From: Paenibacillus sp. KS-LC4
GTDB taxonomy: Bacteria > Bacillota > Bacilli > Paenibacillales > Paenibacillaceae
NCBI RefSeq assembly: GCF_036894955.1
Contig: NZ_CP145905.1
Location: 999,501-1,063,500, forward strand
Reading direction: 5' to 3'
DNA: 64,000 bases
Shown: positions 1 through 7,643 of the stretch, piece by piece
Position numbering within the stretch: the first letter of the stretch is position 1
Layout of the letters: each line of letters starts with the position of its first letter
Program-made: the position numbers and the translations under genes
The notes under the pieces: generated by a model
Seen by the model: only the letters and a program-made list of their open reading frames with translations
What the model was told of the DNA's origin: nothing
Databases searched by the model: none

Positions 1-633
1 TCCATTCATAATTGCTTCGGTTTTTATGACTATACCCGCCCTTGGATCACCCATTGCAGCGTTCAGCGGGTGGATGTATACCGGACGGCAGAGAACACCG
101 ACCAGTGGCGCAAGGACTGGAACAAGCCGATTGTCATTGACGAATGCGCTTATGAAGGCGATATCGACATGGGCTGGGGCAATATTTCGGGCGAGGAAAT
201 GGTGCGCCGCTTCTGGGAAGGTGCAATTCGCGGCGGTTACGTCGGCCATGGGGAAACCTATTTGCACCCCGAGGACATTTTGTGGTGGTCGAAGGGCGGC
301 AAGCTGCATGGCACAAGCCCAGAGCGTATTGCTTTTCTGAGAAAGGTGATGGAGGAAGGGCCGGAGCAGGGCTTAAATCCATTGCGGTCTGAGTGGGACG
401 CTCCATCGGCTGGCATTGCCGATACGTATTATTTGTTTTATTACGGCTTCAATCAGCCGCGCTACCGAAATTTTACGATGAAGCCGGGCATTGCGTATGA
501 GGTCGAGGTGCTGGATACGTGGAATATGACGGTGACCAAGCAGACTGGCACGTATGAAGGGACGTTCCGCATTGAGCTGCCGGGCAAGCCTTACATGGCG
601 ATTCAAATGCGGCGCGCAAATACGAATTTTTAG
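1..633 (+). CDS. Apiosidase-like glycoside hydrolase, C-terminal part (DUF5605 protein), cut by the window edge
   Basis: The frame is open from base 1, so the gene begins outside the window; about 210 residues are visible. The first visible part reads like the end of a DUF4038 'apiosidase-like' TIM barrel. It has an acidic motif IDECAYEG (a likely catalytic Glu) and the stretches WEGAIRGGYVGHGETY and WWSKGGKLHG. The last ~90 residues form a beta-rich domain of the DUF5605 type (YYLFYYGFNQPRYRNF ... EVEVLDTW). Family knowledge: DUF5060-DUF4038-DUF5605 proteins are related to GH140, which includes apiosidases acting on rhamnogalacturonan II. The gene ends 80 bp before a run of sugar-catabolism genes on the same strand, so it may release their substrate. 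The family call is from memory of motifs; substrate is inferred. Confidence 0.72.
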   Translation, partial: SIHNCFGFYDYTRPWITHCSVQRVDVYRTAENTDQWRKDWNKPIVIDECAYEGDIDMGWGNISGEEMVRRFWEGAIRGGYVGHGETYLHPEDILWWSKGGKLHGTSPERIAFLRKVMEEGPEQGLNPLRSEWDAPSAGIADTYYLFYYGFNQPRYRNFTMKPGIAYEVEVLDTWNMTVTKQTGTYEGTFRIELPGKPYMAIQMRRANTNF

Positions 634-713
634 CAGATACGAAATCTTAATAGTTTAGCGGCTTATTAGCTTGGCCTAATCCATCATTATGAGTCAACAA
701 GGGGGAGTCAACG

Positions 714-2147
714 GTGAAAAAGTTGAAGCTTGGCTACGCGCCGACAAGACGGTTTGTTTTTAGTGCAGAGGATGCATTTCGGTATAAGGTGCTCATCAAG
801 GAAAAAATCGAAAGCTTCGGCATGGATATAGACATTGTCGATCTGGAGGGCCTTAACAGCGAGGGGCTGCTCTATGATGATCACATTAACGCGGATGAAA
901 TTGCGGAGCATTTCCGTCGTGAAAATGTCGATGCGGTTTTTTTCCCGCATTGCAACTTCGGTACTGAAGACACTGTTGCCCGTGTAGGCAAGGCGCTCGG
1001 TAAGCCGGTGCTGCTGTGGGGCCCGCGCGATGAGTCGCCGCTTGAGGACGGCATGAGGCTGCGCGATACGCAGTGCGGCTTATTCGCTTCGGGCAAGGTG
1101 CTGCGCCGCTTCAACGTTCCATTCACCTATGTCACGAACACAAGGGTCGATGATCCGGTATTCGAGCGCGGCTTCACGAACTTTATCGCCGCGGCGAATG
1201 TCGTTCGTAAATTCCGTTCTTTAAGAATTTTGCAAATCGGGCCGCGCCCGGCTTCCTTTTGGACGATGATGTGCAATGAAGGCGAGCTGCTTGAGCGCTT
1301 CGGCATAGAAATTCATCCGATTACGCTAGTCGATATTCAGCGCGCCTCGCAGCGCATTGAGAAGGGCAACAGCTCGGAGCTGGCGCAAGCGATTGACTAC
1401 ATTAAAGAGAAGCTCGACTGGTCGGAGGTGACGGAAGCCGATGTGCGCCGCATTGCTGCGCTTAAGGTAGCGATGAAGCAATATGCCGTGCAGACAGGCA
1501 GCACAGCGATTGCGATTCAATGCTGGTCTTCCTTGCAGGATGCCATGGGCATTATGCCATGTCTCGCCAATGCGATTCTCACCGATGAGCAGATTCCTGT
1601 GACCTGCGAGACGGATATTCACGGCGCTATTACGTCGGTCATGGTTCAAGCGGCGACGATGAATCAGCATCCAACGTTCTTCGCAGATTTAACCGTACGC
1701 CATCCAGAAAACGCCAATGGCGAGCTGCTTTTTCACTGCGGAAACTTCCCGGTTTCCTTGTCTGTCGAGAATAAGCCGCGGCTGCGCAAGCATTTCCTGT
1801 TCGACGATCATTCACCGGGTACACATGAAGGTGAAATTAAGGGCGGAGGCATGACGCTGGCCCGCTTCGACGGCGACCACGGCGAATACCAGCTGTTTTT
1901 GGGCAAAGCCCGCGGCATTCAAGGGCCGTACACACGCGGCTCGTATGTGTGGGTTGAGGTTAATGATTGGCCGTTATGGGAAGAAAAGCTGGTCAAAGGC
2001 CCCTATGTTCACCACTCCGTTGGCATTCATGCCAATGCGATTCCGGCGCTGTATGAAGCATGCCAATATATTCCTGGCTTGAAGCCAGATCCGGTTGATC
2101 CGACAGAACGTGAAATTCAGGCATGGCTGCGCGGAGCAGGCTTGTAA
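714..2147 (+). CDS. L-fucose/L-arabinose isomerase-like protein
   Basis: A 477-residue protein with the two-part architecture of the fucose/arabinose isomerase superfamily. The N-terminal Rossmann-like half has the pattern 'DAVFFPHCNFGTED' near residue 75. The C-terminal half contains CETDIHGAITS and the metal-site-like histidines of PYVHHSVGIHAN near residue 440. Such enzymes interconvert aldose and ketose with a divalent metal in the cytoplasm. The start is GTG at 714, preceded by GGGGGAG at 701-707. It is followed by two transketolase subunits and an FGGY kinase, which points to the first step of a sugar pathway (aldose to ketulose). Candidate substrate is D-apiose by context; fucose or arabinose isomerase activity is not shown by sequence alone. 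Confidence 0.75.
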   Translation: MKKLKLGYAPTRRFVFSAEDAFRYKVLIKEKIESFGMDIDIVDLEGLNSEGLLYDDHINADEIAEHFRRENVDAVFFPHCNFGTEDTVARVGKALGKPVLLWGPRDESPLEDGMRLRDTQCGLFASGKVLRRFNVPFTYVTNTRVDDPVFERGFTNFIAAANVVRKFRSLRILQIGPRPASFWTMMCNEGELLERFGIEIHPITLVDIQRASQRIEKGNSSELAQAIDYIKEKLDWSEVTEADVRRIAALKVAMKQYAVQTGSTAIAIQCWSSLQDAMGIMPCLANAILTDEQIPVTCETDIHGAITSVMVQAATMNQHPTFFADLTVRHPENANGELLFHCGNFPVSLSVENKPRLRKHFLFDDHSPGTHEGEIKGGGMTLARFDGDHGEYQLFLGKARGIQGPYTRGSYVWVEVNDWPLWEEKLVKGPYVHHSVGIHANAIPALYEACQYIPGLKPDPVDPTEREIQAWLRGAGL

Positions 2148-2226
2148 GCGGAATAATGGTGATAGCTGAAGCAGAGGAAAATGCCGAAGCATGCAACGCC
2201 GAGGCAAACAACGAGGAGGGCTAACG

Positions 2227-3096
2227 ATGGGGAGCAAGGTAAGCTTGGGCTTGAGCAGCACGGAGCTCAAAAGCAAGGCGGCACAAATCCGAATGGATTT
2301 GCTTCGCATGATCCATGGCGCAAAAACAGGACATACAGGCGGCTCATTGAGCAATACGGATATTTTAACGGCCTTATATTATAAAATTATGACGATTGAT
2401 CCAGCTCGGCCAAAATGGCAGGAGCGCGACCGTTTTATTGCAAGCAAAGGGCATTCCGTTGAATCATTATGGTGCATATTGGCCGATCTCGGTTTTTTCC
2501 CGAGGGAGGAGCTTGCGACGTTCAGTCAGTTCGGAACGAGGCTCATCGGCCATCCGAATAATAAGGTGCCAGGCATAGAGATGAATACAGGGGCACTTGG
2601 ACATGGGCTTGCTATATCGGTAGGCATGGCGCTTGCTGCGAAGAAGGATGCGAGGGCGAGCCGCGTATTTTGCCTAATGGGCGACGGAGAGCAGGCAGAA
2701 GGCTCGGTTTGGGAAGCGGCGATGGCTGGCGCTCATTACAAGCTTGACAATTTGGTTGGCATTATCGACCGCAACCGGCTGCAAATTAGCGGTACGACGG
2801 AAGAGGTTATGGGGCTGGAGCCATTGGAGGAAAAATGGGCGGCCTTCGGCTGGCATGTCGTCTCCATTGATGGCAATGATATCGACGCTCTTGTAGAAGC
2901 TTTCGAGGCTGCACCAGCTCTGGCAGGCAAGCCAACGCTCGTTATGGCGAATACGGTGAAGGGCAAGGGAGTGTCTTTTGCTGAAAATGTTCCGCATTGG
3001 CATCATCATGTGCCTAATGACGAGGAGCTGGCAAAGGCGCTTGCCGAGCTTGAGGCCGTCATCGGCAGCTATACACAGGAAGGGCAGGTGCAATAA
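2227..3096 (+). CDS. Transketolase, N-terminal (thiamine-diphosphate) subunit
   Basis: A 289-residue protein covering only the N-terminal half of transketolase. It has the early motif GHTGGSLS, then GALGHGLAISVGMAL, then the thiamine-diphosphate/Mg motif GDGEQAEGSVWEAAMAG followed by NLVGIIDRNRLQ. ATG at 2227 is chosen because GAGGAGGG lies 6-13 bp upstream; the longer reading from 2191 has no ribosome binding site. The C-terminal half is encoded 3 bp downstream in a separate gene, so the two form one enzyme. Split transketolases are known in several sugar pathways, including apulose-4-phosphate transketolase (AptA/AptB). The product transfers a two-carbon ketol unit in the cytoplasm. Confidence 0.9.
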   Translation: MGSKVSLGLSSTELKSKAAQIRMDLLRMIHGAKTGHTGGSLSNTDILTALYYKIMTIDPARPKWQERDRFIASKGHSVESLWCILADLGFFPREELATFSQFGTRLIGHPNNKVPGIEMNTGALGHGLAISVGMALAAKKDARASRVFCLMGDGEQAEGSVWEAAMAGAHYKLDNLVGIIDRNRLQISGTTEEVMGLEPLEEKWAAFGWHVVSIDGNDIDALVEAFEAAPALAGKPTLVMANTVKGKGVSFAENVPHWHHHVPNDEELAKALAELEAVIGSYTQEGQVQ

Positions 3097-3099
3097 GCG

Positions 3100-4038
3100 A
3101 TGGCGAACAAAATACCGAATCGGCAAGTGATTTGCGAGACGCTGGTGACGCTGGCGCAGGAGGATAAAGATATTATGGTGCTGGCCAGCGACTCGCGCGG
3201 CTCTGCGGCAATGGCGCCTTTCGCGAATGCTTATCCCGAGCAGTTTGTAGAGGTCGGCATCGCGGAGCAAAATATTGTCGGCATCTCGGCAGGTCTTGCC
3301 CATAGCGGCAAAAAGCCATTCGTAACGTCACCGGCCTGCTTCCTTAGCATGCGCAGCATTGAGCAAATTAAAGTCGATGTCGCTTATTCCGGCACGAATG
3401 TGAAGCTGGTTGGCATTAGCGGCGGAGTCAGCTACGGCGCGCTCGGCATGTCGCATCATTCGGTGCAGGATATTGCGGTAGCGCGGGCAATTCCGGGGCT
3501 GGCGATTATTTTGCCGGCGGACCGCCATGAGACGAAGCGGATGACCGAAGCGCTGGTCCAGCATGAGGGTGGCGTGTACGTCCGTATCGGCCGCAATCCA
3601 GTTGAAGACAGCTACGAGTCGGATGACTATGAATTTGTTATCGGCAAGGCCGTGACGATGCGCGAGGGCACGGATATTACGATTATTGCGACGGGAGAAA
3701 CGGTCAGAACCGCTTTGGATGCGCAGGCAGAGCTTGCGGAAGCTGGCGTATCGGCACGCGTATTGAACATGCATACGATTAAGCCGCTTGATGAGGAAGC
3801 CATCGTACGTGCTGCGCAGGAAACAGGCGGCATCATTACCGTTGAGGAGCACAGCATACATGGGGGGCTTGGCGCGGCGGTTGCTGAGGTGGTTGTGCAG
3901 CAGCATCCGGTGCCGATGCGGATTTTGGGTATTCCCGATGAGCCGGCGATTGCAGGCAAAACATCAGAGGTGTTTGAGCATTATGGCATCAGCAGCAGCA
4001 ATATTAAGAAGATTGCGCTTGGCATGCTGGGAAGGTAG
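3100..4038 (+). CDS. Transketolase, C-terminal (pyrimidine-binding) subunit
   Basis: A 312-residue partner of the preceding gene, with the pyrimidine-binding and C-terminal domains of transketolase. The motif EVGIAEQNIVGISAGLA carries the conserved Glu that activates thiamine diphosphate. GALGMSHHSVQDIAVARAI and YVRIGRNP follow, and the last third is the Rossmann-like domain (TIIATGE, NMHTIKPLDEE, EEHSIHGGLG). The gap to the upstream subunit is 3 bp and to the downstream kinase 12 bp, so one transcript is expected. Length and order match AptA/AptB-type split transketolases as well as generic split TktA/TktB; the donor substrate is not readable from sequence. Confidence 0.9.
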   Translation: MANKIPNRQVICETLVTLAQEDKDIMVLASDSRGSAAMAPFANAYPEQFVEVGIAEQNIVGISAGLAHSGKKPFVTSPACFLSMRSIEQIKVDVAYSGTNVKLVGISGGVSYGALGMSHHSVQDIAVARAIPGLAIILPADRHETKRMTEALVQHEGGVYVRIGRNPVEDSYESDDYEFVIGKAVTMREGTDITIIATGETVRTALDAQAELAEAGVSARVLNMHTIKPLDEEAIVRAAQETGGIITVEEHSIHGGLGAAVAEVVVQQHPVPMRILGIPDEPAIAGKTSEVFEHYGISSSNIKKIALGMLGR

Positions 4039-4050
4039 AGGGCATCGGCA

Positions 4051-5556
4051 ATGGACAAAAGCTATCTGCTGACGATTGACCAAAGCACCTCTGGCACGAA
4101 GGCGCTCGTTATAAATCGCGCGGGGGAGGTTGTATCGCGCAGCTCTGCGGAGCATACACAGTATTATCCGCAGGCAGGCTGGGTGGAGCATGATCCGCTG
4201 GAAATTTATGAGCAGGTGAAGCAGGCAGCGAAGGAAGCGCTGCAAGCGGCAGGCGTAGCGGCGACCGAGCTGGCGGCACTTACCATTACGAATCAGCGGG
4301 AAACCGCTGTAATGTGGGATAAGGAGACGGGCGAGCCTGTCCATCGCGCGATTGTATGGCAATGCCAGCGCACAGCTGAGCGCTGCGATGCCATGAAAGC
4401 AGATGGCTTCGAACCATTGGTGCAAGCGAAGACAGGCCTGCTGCTTGATCCATATTTCTCGGCGGCAAAATGGGGCTGGCTGCTGGAGCATGCCGCTGGC
4501 GCTAAAGAACTGCTCGCAGCAGGGAGGCTGCGCGTCGGTACAATCGACAGCTGGCTGCTGTGGAAGCTGACGGGCGGGGAAGTGCATGCGACCGACTATA
4601 CGAATGCAAGTCGGACGTCCTTGTTGAATATCCACACGATGCAATGGGATGCGGAATTATGCGAGCTGTTCGGCATTCCGCTGGCTGTGCTGCCCGAGGT
4701 GAAATGCTCGGATGAGCGGTTCGGTTATACGAACGACTCGGATTTATTCGCTGAGCGAGTGCCTATTACGGGCATCGTAGGGGATTCACAGGCGGCGCTG
4801 TACGGGCAGCTGTGTCTGGAGCCGGGCATGGCGAAGGCGACCTATGGCACCGGAACGTCGGTGCTGATGAATGTGGGCAGCAAGCCAGTCTCCTCCGGCA
4901 ATGGGCTGGTGCTCGCTATTGCCTGGGGACTCAGCGGCAAAATGACCTATGCGCTGGAAGCGGTTATTCGCACCTCCGGCGACAGCATGCGCTGGGTGCG
5001 GGATAATCTGGGGCTGTTCAGCTCATTTGGCGAGCTTGAGCAGCTGCTTGAGGAGACGCCGGATAATGACGGCGTCTATCTTGTCCCAGCCTTCGTCGGG
5101 CTGGGAGCGCCGTATTGGAAGCCGCATGCCCGGGCGGCGATTACCGGCTTGAGCCGGGGCACGGGCAAGGCGCATATTGTGCGCGCCGCCCTGGAGAGCA
5201 TCGCGTATCAGGTACGCGATGCGGCCGAGCTGATGCAGGCGGAGACCGGCATCGCGTTGAAAGGTTTGCGGGCCGATGGCGGAGCATCGGACAATGCTGT
5301 TCTGATGCAGTTTCAGGCGGATATGCTAAGGCAAACCGTCGCTAAATCCGGCGTAGCGGAGCTTTCCGCTATGGGCTCCGCCTACATGGGCGGCGTAGGT
5401 ACAGGCTTTTGGAAGAATGAGCAGCAATTGGTCCAGCTATTGGGCGCTAAGGCGAGCGCTTATCGCTCGTATTCGCCTGCGATGGCGCAAGAGGAGAGCG
5501 ACCGCTTGTATAAAGGCTGGAAGCAAGCTGTTGCTTCCGTATTGCATGATGGCTAG
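4051..5556 (+). CDS. FGGY-family carbohydrate kinase (glycerol kinase-like)
   Basis: A 501-residue actin-fold kinase. It has the N-terminal phosphate loop LTIDQSTSGTKALVIN, the substrate region ITNQRETAVMWDKETG and IVWQ, then TDYTNASRTSLLNI, GDSQAALYGQ and TYGTGTSVL, and the C-terminal ADGGASDNAVLMQFQADML. Length is normal for FGGY kinases. Motifs resemble glycerol kinase, but the neighbours (isomerase and split transketolase, 12 bp upstream) argue for a ketose substrate. In the known D-apiose transketolase pathway a FGGY enzyme phosphorylates D-apulose. Automated annotation would probably call this GlpK; I treat that as unproven. It appears to be the last gene of the operon. Confidence 0.82.
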   Translation: MDKSYLLTIDQSTSGTKALVINRAGEVVSRSSAEHTQYYPQAGWVEHDPLEIYEQVKQAAKEALQAAGVAATELAALTITNQRETAVMWDKETGEPVHRAIVWQCQRTAERCDAMKADGFEPLVQAKTGLLLDPYFSAAKWGWLLEHAAGAKELLAAGRLRVGTIDSWLLWKLTGGEVHATDYTNASRTSLLNIHTMQWDAELCELFGIPLAVLPEVKCSDERFGYTNDSDLFAERVPITGIVGDSQAALYGQLCLEPGMAKATYGTGTSVLMNVGSKPVSSGNGLVLAIAWGLSGKMTYALEAVIRTSGDSMRWVRDNLGLFSSFGELEQLLEETPDNDGVYLVPAFVGLGAPYWKPHARAAITGLSRGTGKAHIVRAALESIAYQVRDAAELMQAETGIALKGLRADGGASDNAVLMQFQADMLRQTVAKSGVAELSAMGSAYMGGVGTGFWKNEQQLVQLLGAKASAYRSYSPAMAQEESDRLYKGWKQAVASVLHDG

Positions 5557-5587
5557 ATAAAAAGTCAACATAATAGATGACTTTTAC

Positions 5588-5617
5588 ATGACTAGAGGCT
5601 TTGATACGTGTTATAAT
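5588..5617 (+). promoter_or_regulatory. Candidate promoter for an antisense RNA
   Basis: An extended -10 element, TGTTATAAT (TATAAT at 5612-5617), with a weak -35 ATGACT at 5588-5593 and an 18-bp spacer. It points toward the small toxin gene encoded on the other strand and is followed by no open reading frame. Confidence 0.5.
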
Positions 5618-5623
5618 GCGTAT

Positions 5624-5757
5624 AGAAAATGCGTACAATGCAAAGAGAGCCGTGCGTCAACACGGCCCTCTGCGCACTAGCCGCTTTTAAGGGCGGTAGG
5701 CTTCAGTATAGGATGACGATAAATAGACCGCTACCTTTGACCGAGGGCGGTCTATTT
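5624..5757 (+). ncRNA. Candidate antisense RNA of a type I toxin-antitoxin pair
   Basis: The predicted transcript is about 130 nt. It starts downstream of the extended -10 at 5612, contains an almost perfect 10-bp hairpin (5645-5670, GAGAGCCGTG paired with CACGGCCCTC, one mismatch), and ends at the hairpin 5721-5757. Its end runs through the 3' untranslated region and the last codons of the convergent toxin gene at 5752-5841. This is the arrangement of known Bacillus type I pairs such as TxpA/RatA and BsrG/SR4. No transcript is proven; promoter, hairpins and geometry are what I can see. Confidence 0.45.
5721..5757. terminator. Bidirectional hairpin overlapping the toxin stop codon
   Basis: AAATAGACCG (5721-5730) pairs with CGGTCTATTT (5748-5757). 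The A/T ends give a U-rich tail in either direction. The stop codon of the minus-strand toxin (5752-5754) lies inside the right arm. Confidence 0.6.
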
Positions 5758-5841
5758 GTTTGTATTGAACAGTAGTGCGATTAGCGCCACGAGAAGCGTA
5801 CCAAAGGTAAGCATAAGCATGAGTGCTTCAAATACTGTCAC
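5752..5841 (-). CDS. Small holin-like membrane toxin (29 residues), probable type I toxin
   Basis: The protein is MTVFEALMLMLTFG followed by a hydrophobic stretch and the end LLFNTNK: one membrane helix and a short polar tail. This matches the short 'putative holin-like toxin' family of Bacillus and Paenibacillus. Start GTG at 5841 follows a strong GAAGGGAGGG on the minus strand; longer readings through the upstream frame ignore it. The 5' untranslated region holds AAGGGCGGTCGGC (complement of 5867-5880) and the 3' side holds GCCTACCGCCCTT (complement of 5688-5701). They could pair over 9 bp plus 3, a long-range fold like those that block translation in other type I toxin mRNAs. A related gene lies at 63890-64000. 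Confidence 0.75.
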   Translation of the reverse strand: MTVFEALMLMLTFGTLLVALIALLFNTNK

Positions 5842-5991
5842 AAGGCATCCCTCCCTTCTATAAGGAGGTAGCCGACCGCCCTTGTAAGCCTTTTCTATTG
5901 CTTTACAATTATAACATGGCAAAGGTTTGAATGGATAGATATGTATATTTAGAGTAAGCTTCTGTTGCGCAAAATATTGGACAAACCAACA

Positions 5992-6021
5992 TTGACGCTG
6001 GTACAAGCTTTAAGGTATAAA
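5992..6021 (+). promoter_or_regulatory. Candidate sigma-A promoter of the sugar isomerase gene
   Basis: TTGACG at 5992-5997 and TATAAA at 6016-6021, with an 18-bp spacer, 55 bp before the start codon at 6076. Confidence 0.6.
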
Positions 6022-6026
6022 CAAAA

Positions 6027-6040
6027 TGTAAACGTTTTTA
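6027..6040 (+). promoter_or_regulatory. Candidate cre site (CcpA operator)
   Basis: TGTAAACGTTTTTA matches the consensus TGWAARCGYTWNCW at all but one position. It starts 6 bp after the -10 box, so CcpA bound there would cover the transcription start and give glucose repression. Inference from sequence only. Confidence 0.6.
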
Positions 6041-6075
6041 TGCTCATATGCTCACATCGAGAGGGGAAACACTTT

Positions 6076-6927
6076 ATGACATTGGAAATTGGCTTGCAGT
6101 TGTTTTCTGCCAAAACTGAATTCGCACGTGACCGCGCTGGCACTTTGAATAAAATTGCGGAAATTGGCTACCGAAACATCGAAATTCCACTTGATTTTAC
6201 AGGCCAGGATTTGTTCAAGCTCGGCGATCTCAAGGCTGCTGAATTGAAGCAGCTTGTAGATCAAGCGGGCCTGAACGTCATCGCCACGCATATATTCGTC
6301 TCGGACGATGCTCAAATCGCAGATGTCATTGCCTTCAATAAAGAGCTGGGCTGTACGAAAACGATTATTCCGATCTCCTTTTTCACCAATTACGAGGACG
6401 TCCTTGCATTCAGCGAGAAGCTGAACCGCTACGGCAGCCAAATGCGCGAGCAGGGCATCAGCCTGCTTTATCATAACCATTTCCATGAGTTCCAGAAGTT
6501 CAATGGAAGCTATGCGCTCGACATTATTTTGGAGCATACCTCTCCTGAAAATGTTAGCTTCGAGCTTGATACCTATTGGGCGCTGCGTGGAGGCGTTGAT
6601 GTTACAAGCTATATGGAGAAGCTGGGCAGCCGCTGCGAATTTATTCATCAGAAGGATTTGCCGGCAAGCGTTAATCCGGTTAACCTTTTTGAAACGCTTG
6701 ATGAGAATGAGCCCGTTACGATGGGGACGTTCATGTCGATCGGAAGCCCGGATGCGTTTACTGAAATTGGAGAAGGCACAATTGATATTGCGGGCATTTT
6801 GCAGGCGACCCAGAAGTATACAAGCGCGAAATACATTATTGTAGAGCAGGACGCAACAAATAAAGGCGAGCTGGAAAGCATTGAGATCAGCTTTAAAGCT
6901 TTGACTAAGCTGTTGGCTGAGCTGTAG
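6076..6927 (+). CDS. Sugar phosphate isomerase/epimerase (xylose isomerase-like TIM barrel)
   Basis: A 283-residue protein of the AP endonuclease 2/xylose isomerase-like TIM-barrel family. Visible features: LQLFSAKTEFARDRAGTLNKIAEIGY at the start (family pattern), LLYHNHFHEFQKF near residue 135 with metal-site-type His and Glu, FELDTYWALRGG, and FIHQKDLP. The start is ATG at 6076, with GAGAGGGG at 6058-6065; an upstream in-frame extension to 5965 runs through the promoter and is rejected. The gene stands alone between its own promoter with a cre-like site and a terminator. It probably acts on a sugar or inositol derivative in the cytoplasm. It could take part in the neighbouring sugar pathway, but nothing proves that. 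Confidence 0.82.
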   Translation: MTLEIGLQLFSAKTEFARDRAGTLNKIAEIGYRNIEIPLDFTGQDLFKLGDLKAAELKQLVDQAGLNVIATHIFVSDDAQIADVIAFNKELGCTKTIIPISFFTNYEDVLAFSEKLNRYGSQMREQGISLLYHNHFHEFQKFNGSYALDIILEHTSPENVSFELDTYWALRGGVDVTSYMEKLGSRCEFIHQKDLPASVNPVNLFETLDENEPVTMGTFMSIGSPDAFTEIGEGTIDIAGILQATQKYTSAKYIIVEQDATNKGELESIEISFKALTKLLAEL

Positions 6928-6971
6928 AACACAAACGTCATTAACACAACTCATATAGTTAAAATAGTAAG

Positions 6972-7006
6972 AGCCGGAATCTGTATGGCAGATTTCGGCT
7001 TTTTTT
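6972..7006 (+). terminator. Rho-independent terminator
   Basis: AGCCGGAATCTG (6972-6983) pairs with CAGATTTCGGCT (6989-7000) with one G-U pair, followed by a run of T. It closes the isomerase gene. Confidence 0.88.
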
Positions 7007-7056
7007 AATTGGCTAAGTGACCCGGCGGCCATCCCGAATTCAAATGGGCGAAAGCA

Positions 7057-7085
7057 TTGACTAATTCCTCGAAAAGATTTATAGT
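7057..7085 (+). promoter_or_regulatory. Promoter of the marR-MFS operon
   Basis: TTGACT at 7057-7062 and TATAGT at 7080-7085 with an ideal 17-bp spacer, about 100 bp before the marR start. Confidence 0.7.
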
Positions 7086-7086
7086 G

Positions 7087-7114
7087 ATAAATAGTTTAGT
7101 GATGAAATATTTAT
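7087..7114. promoter_or_regulatory. Candidate MarR operator
   Basis: Inverted repeat ATAAATA (7087-7093) and TATTTAT (7108-7114) separated by 14 bp, immediately after the -10 box. MarR proteins usually bind such repeats in their own promoters. The AT-rich arms make chance occurrence possible. Confidence 0.35.
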
Positions 7115-7182
7115 TAATTGCGCTTTATGTCGAAGCGATGGAATGATTGGACGATGAACGCAAGCAGGGAAGGGGTGAGTGC

Positions 7183-7611
7183 ATGCCAAGCAAGGAAGAC
7201 GTTGTCGAGCTCTCGACCATGTTCAAATTAATTATGAAAAATGCGAACTCGGAGTGGAACAAACGGATGCAAGGGAATATGTCATTGTCCCAGTTCAAGC
7301 TGCTTTATTGGCTCAAGCAAGATGGGCAGCAAAGAGTGTCCGATCTGGCAGAGAAGCTTTGCATTTCCGCTGCTGCCATAACGGGACTAGCTGATAAGCT
7401 ATCTGCGGAAGGTAATATTGATCGGGTTAGGGATGAGGAGGATCGCCGCGTCGTATACATTGATATTACCGAGAAAGGGAAAGCTACTCTCGACCAAATA
7501 TCGGATGATCAAAAAGAGACGCTGGGCATGATGTTAAACTGTCTGGACCCAGAGGACATCGCACATTTAAAACGGATTTTCAAAAAGCTAAACGATCATA
7601 TGGCTATTTAA
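7183..7611 (+). CDS. MarR family transcriptional regulator
   Basis: A 142-residue winged-helix protein. The DNA-binding part reads SLSQFKLLYWLKQDGQQRVSDLAEKL then CISAAAITGLADKLSAEG, followed by the wing signature RVRDEEDRRVVYIDITEKG near residue 80, typical of MarR. ATG at 7183 follows GGGAAGGGGTG; the longer reading from a TTG at 7147 lacks a ribosome binding site. It lies 32 bp before an MFS efflux gene, the usual arrangement in which a MarR repressor controls a drug pump and itself and is released by the exported compound. The ligand is unknown. Confidence 0.92.
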   Translation: MPSKEDVVELSTMFKLIMKNANSEWNKRMQGNMSLSQFKLLYWLKQDGQQRVSDLAEKLCISAAAITGLADKLSAEGNIDRVRDEEDRRVVYIDITEKGKATLDQISDDQKETLGMMLNCLDPEDIAHLKRIFKKLNDHMAI

Positions 7612-7643
7612 TTCATACCGAATGAGGGGAAGAGATTTAATCT

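Noticed and set aside
2191..2226. Upstream start for the transketolase N subunit
   Set aside because: The ribosome site GAGGAGGG lies downstream of it, and the added residues are not family-like.
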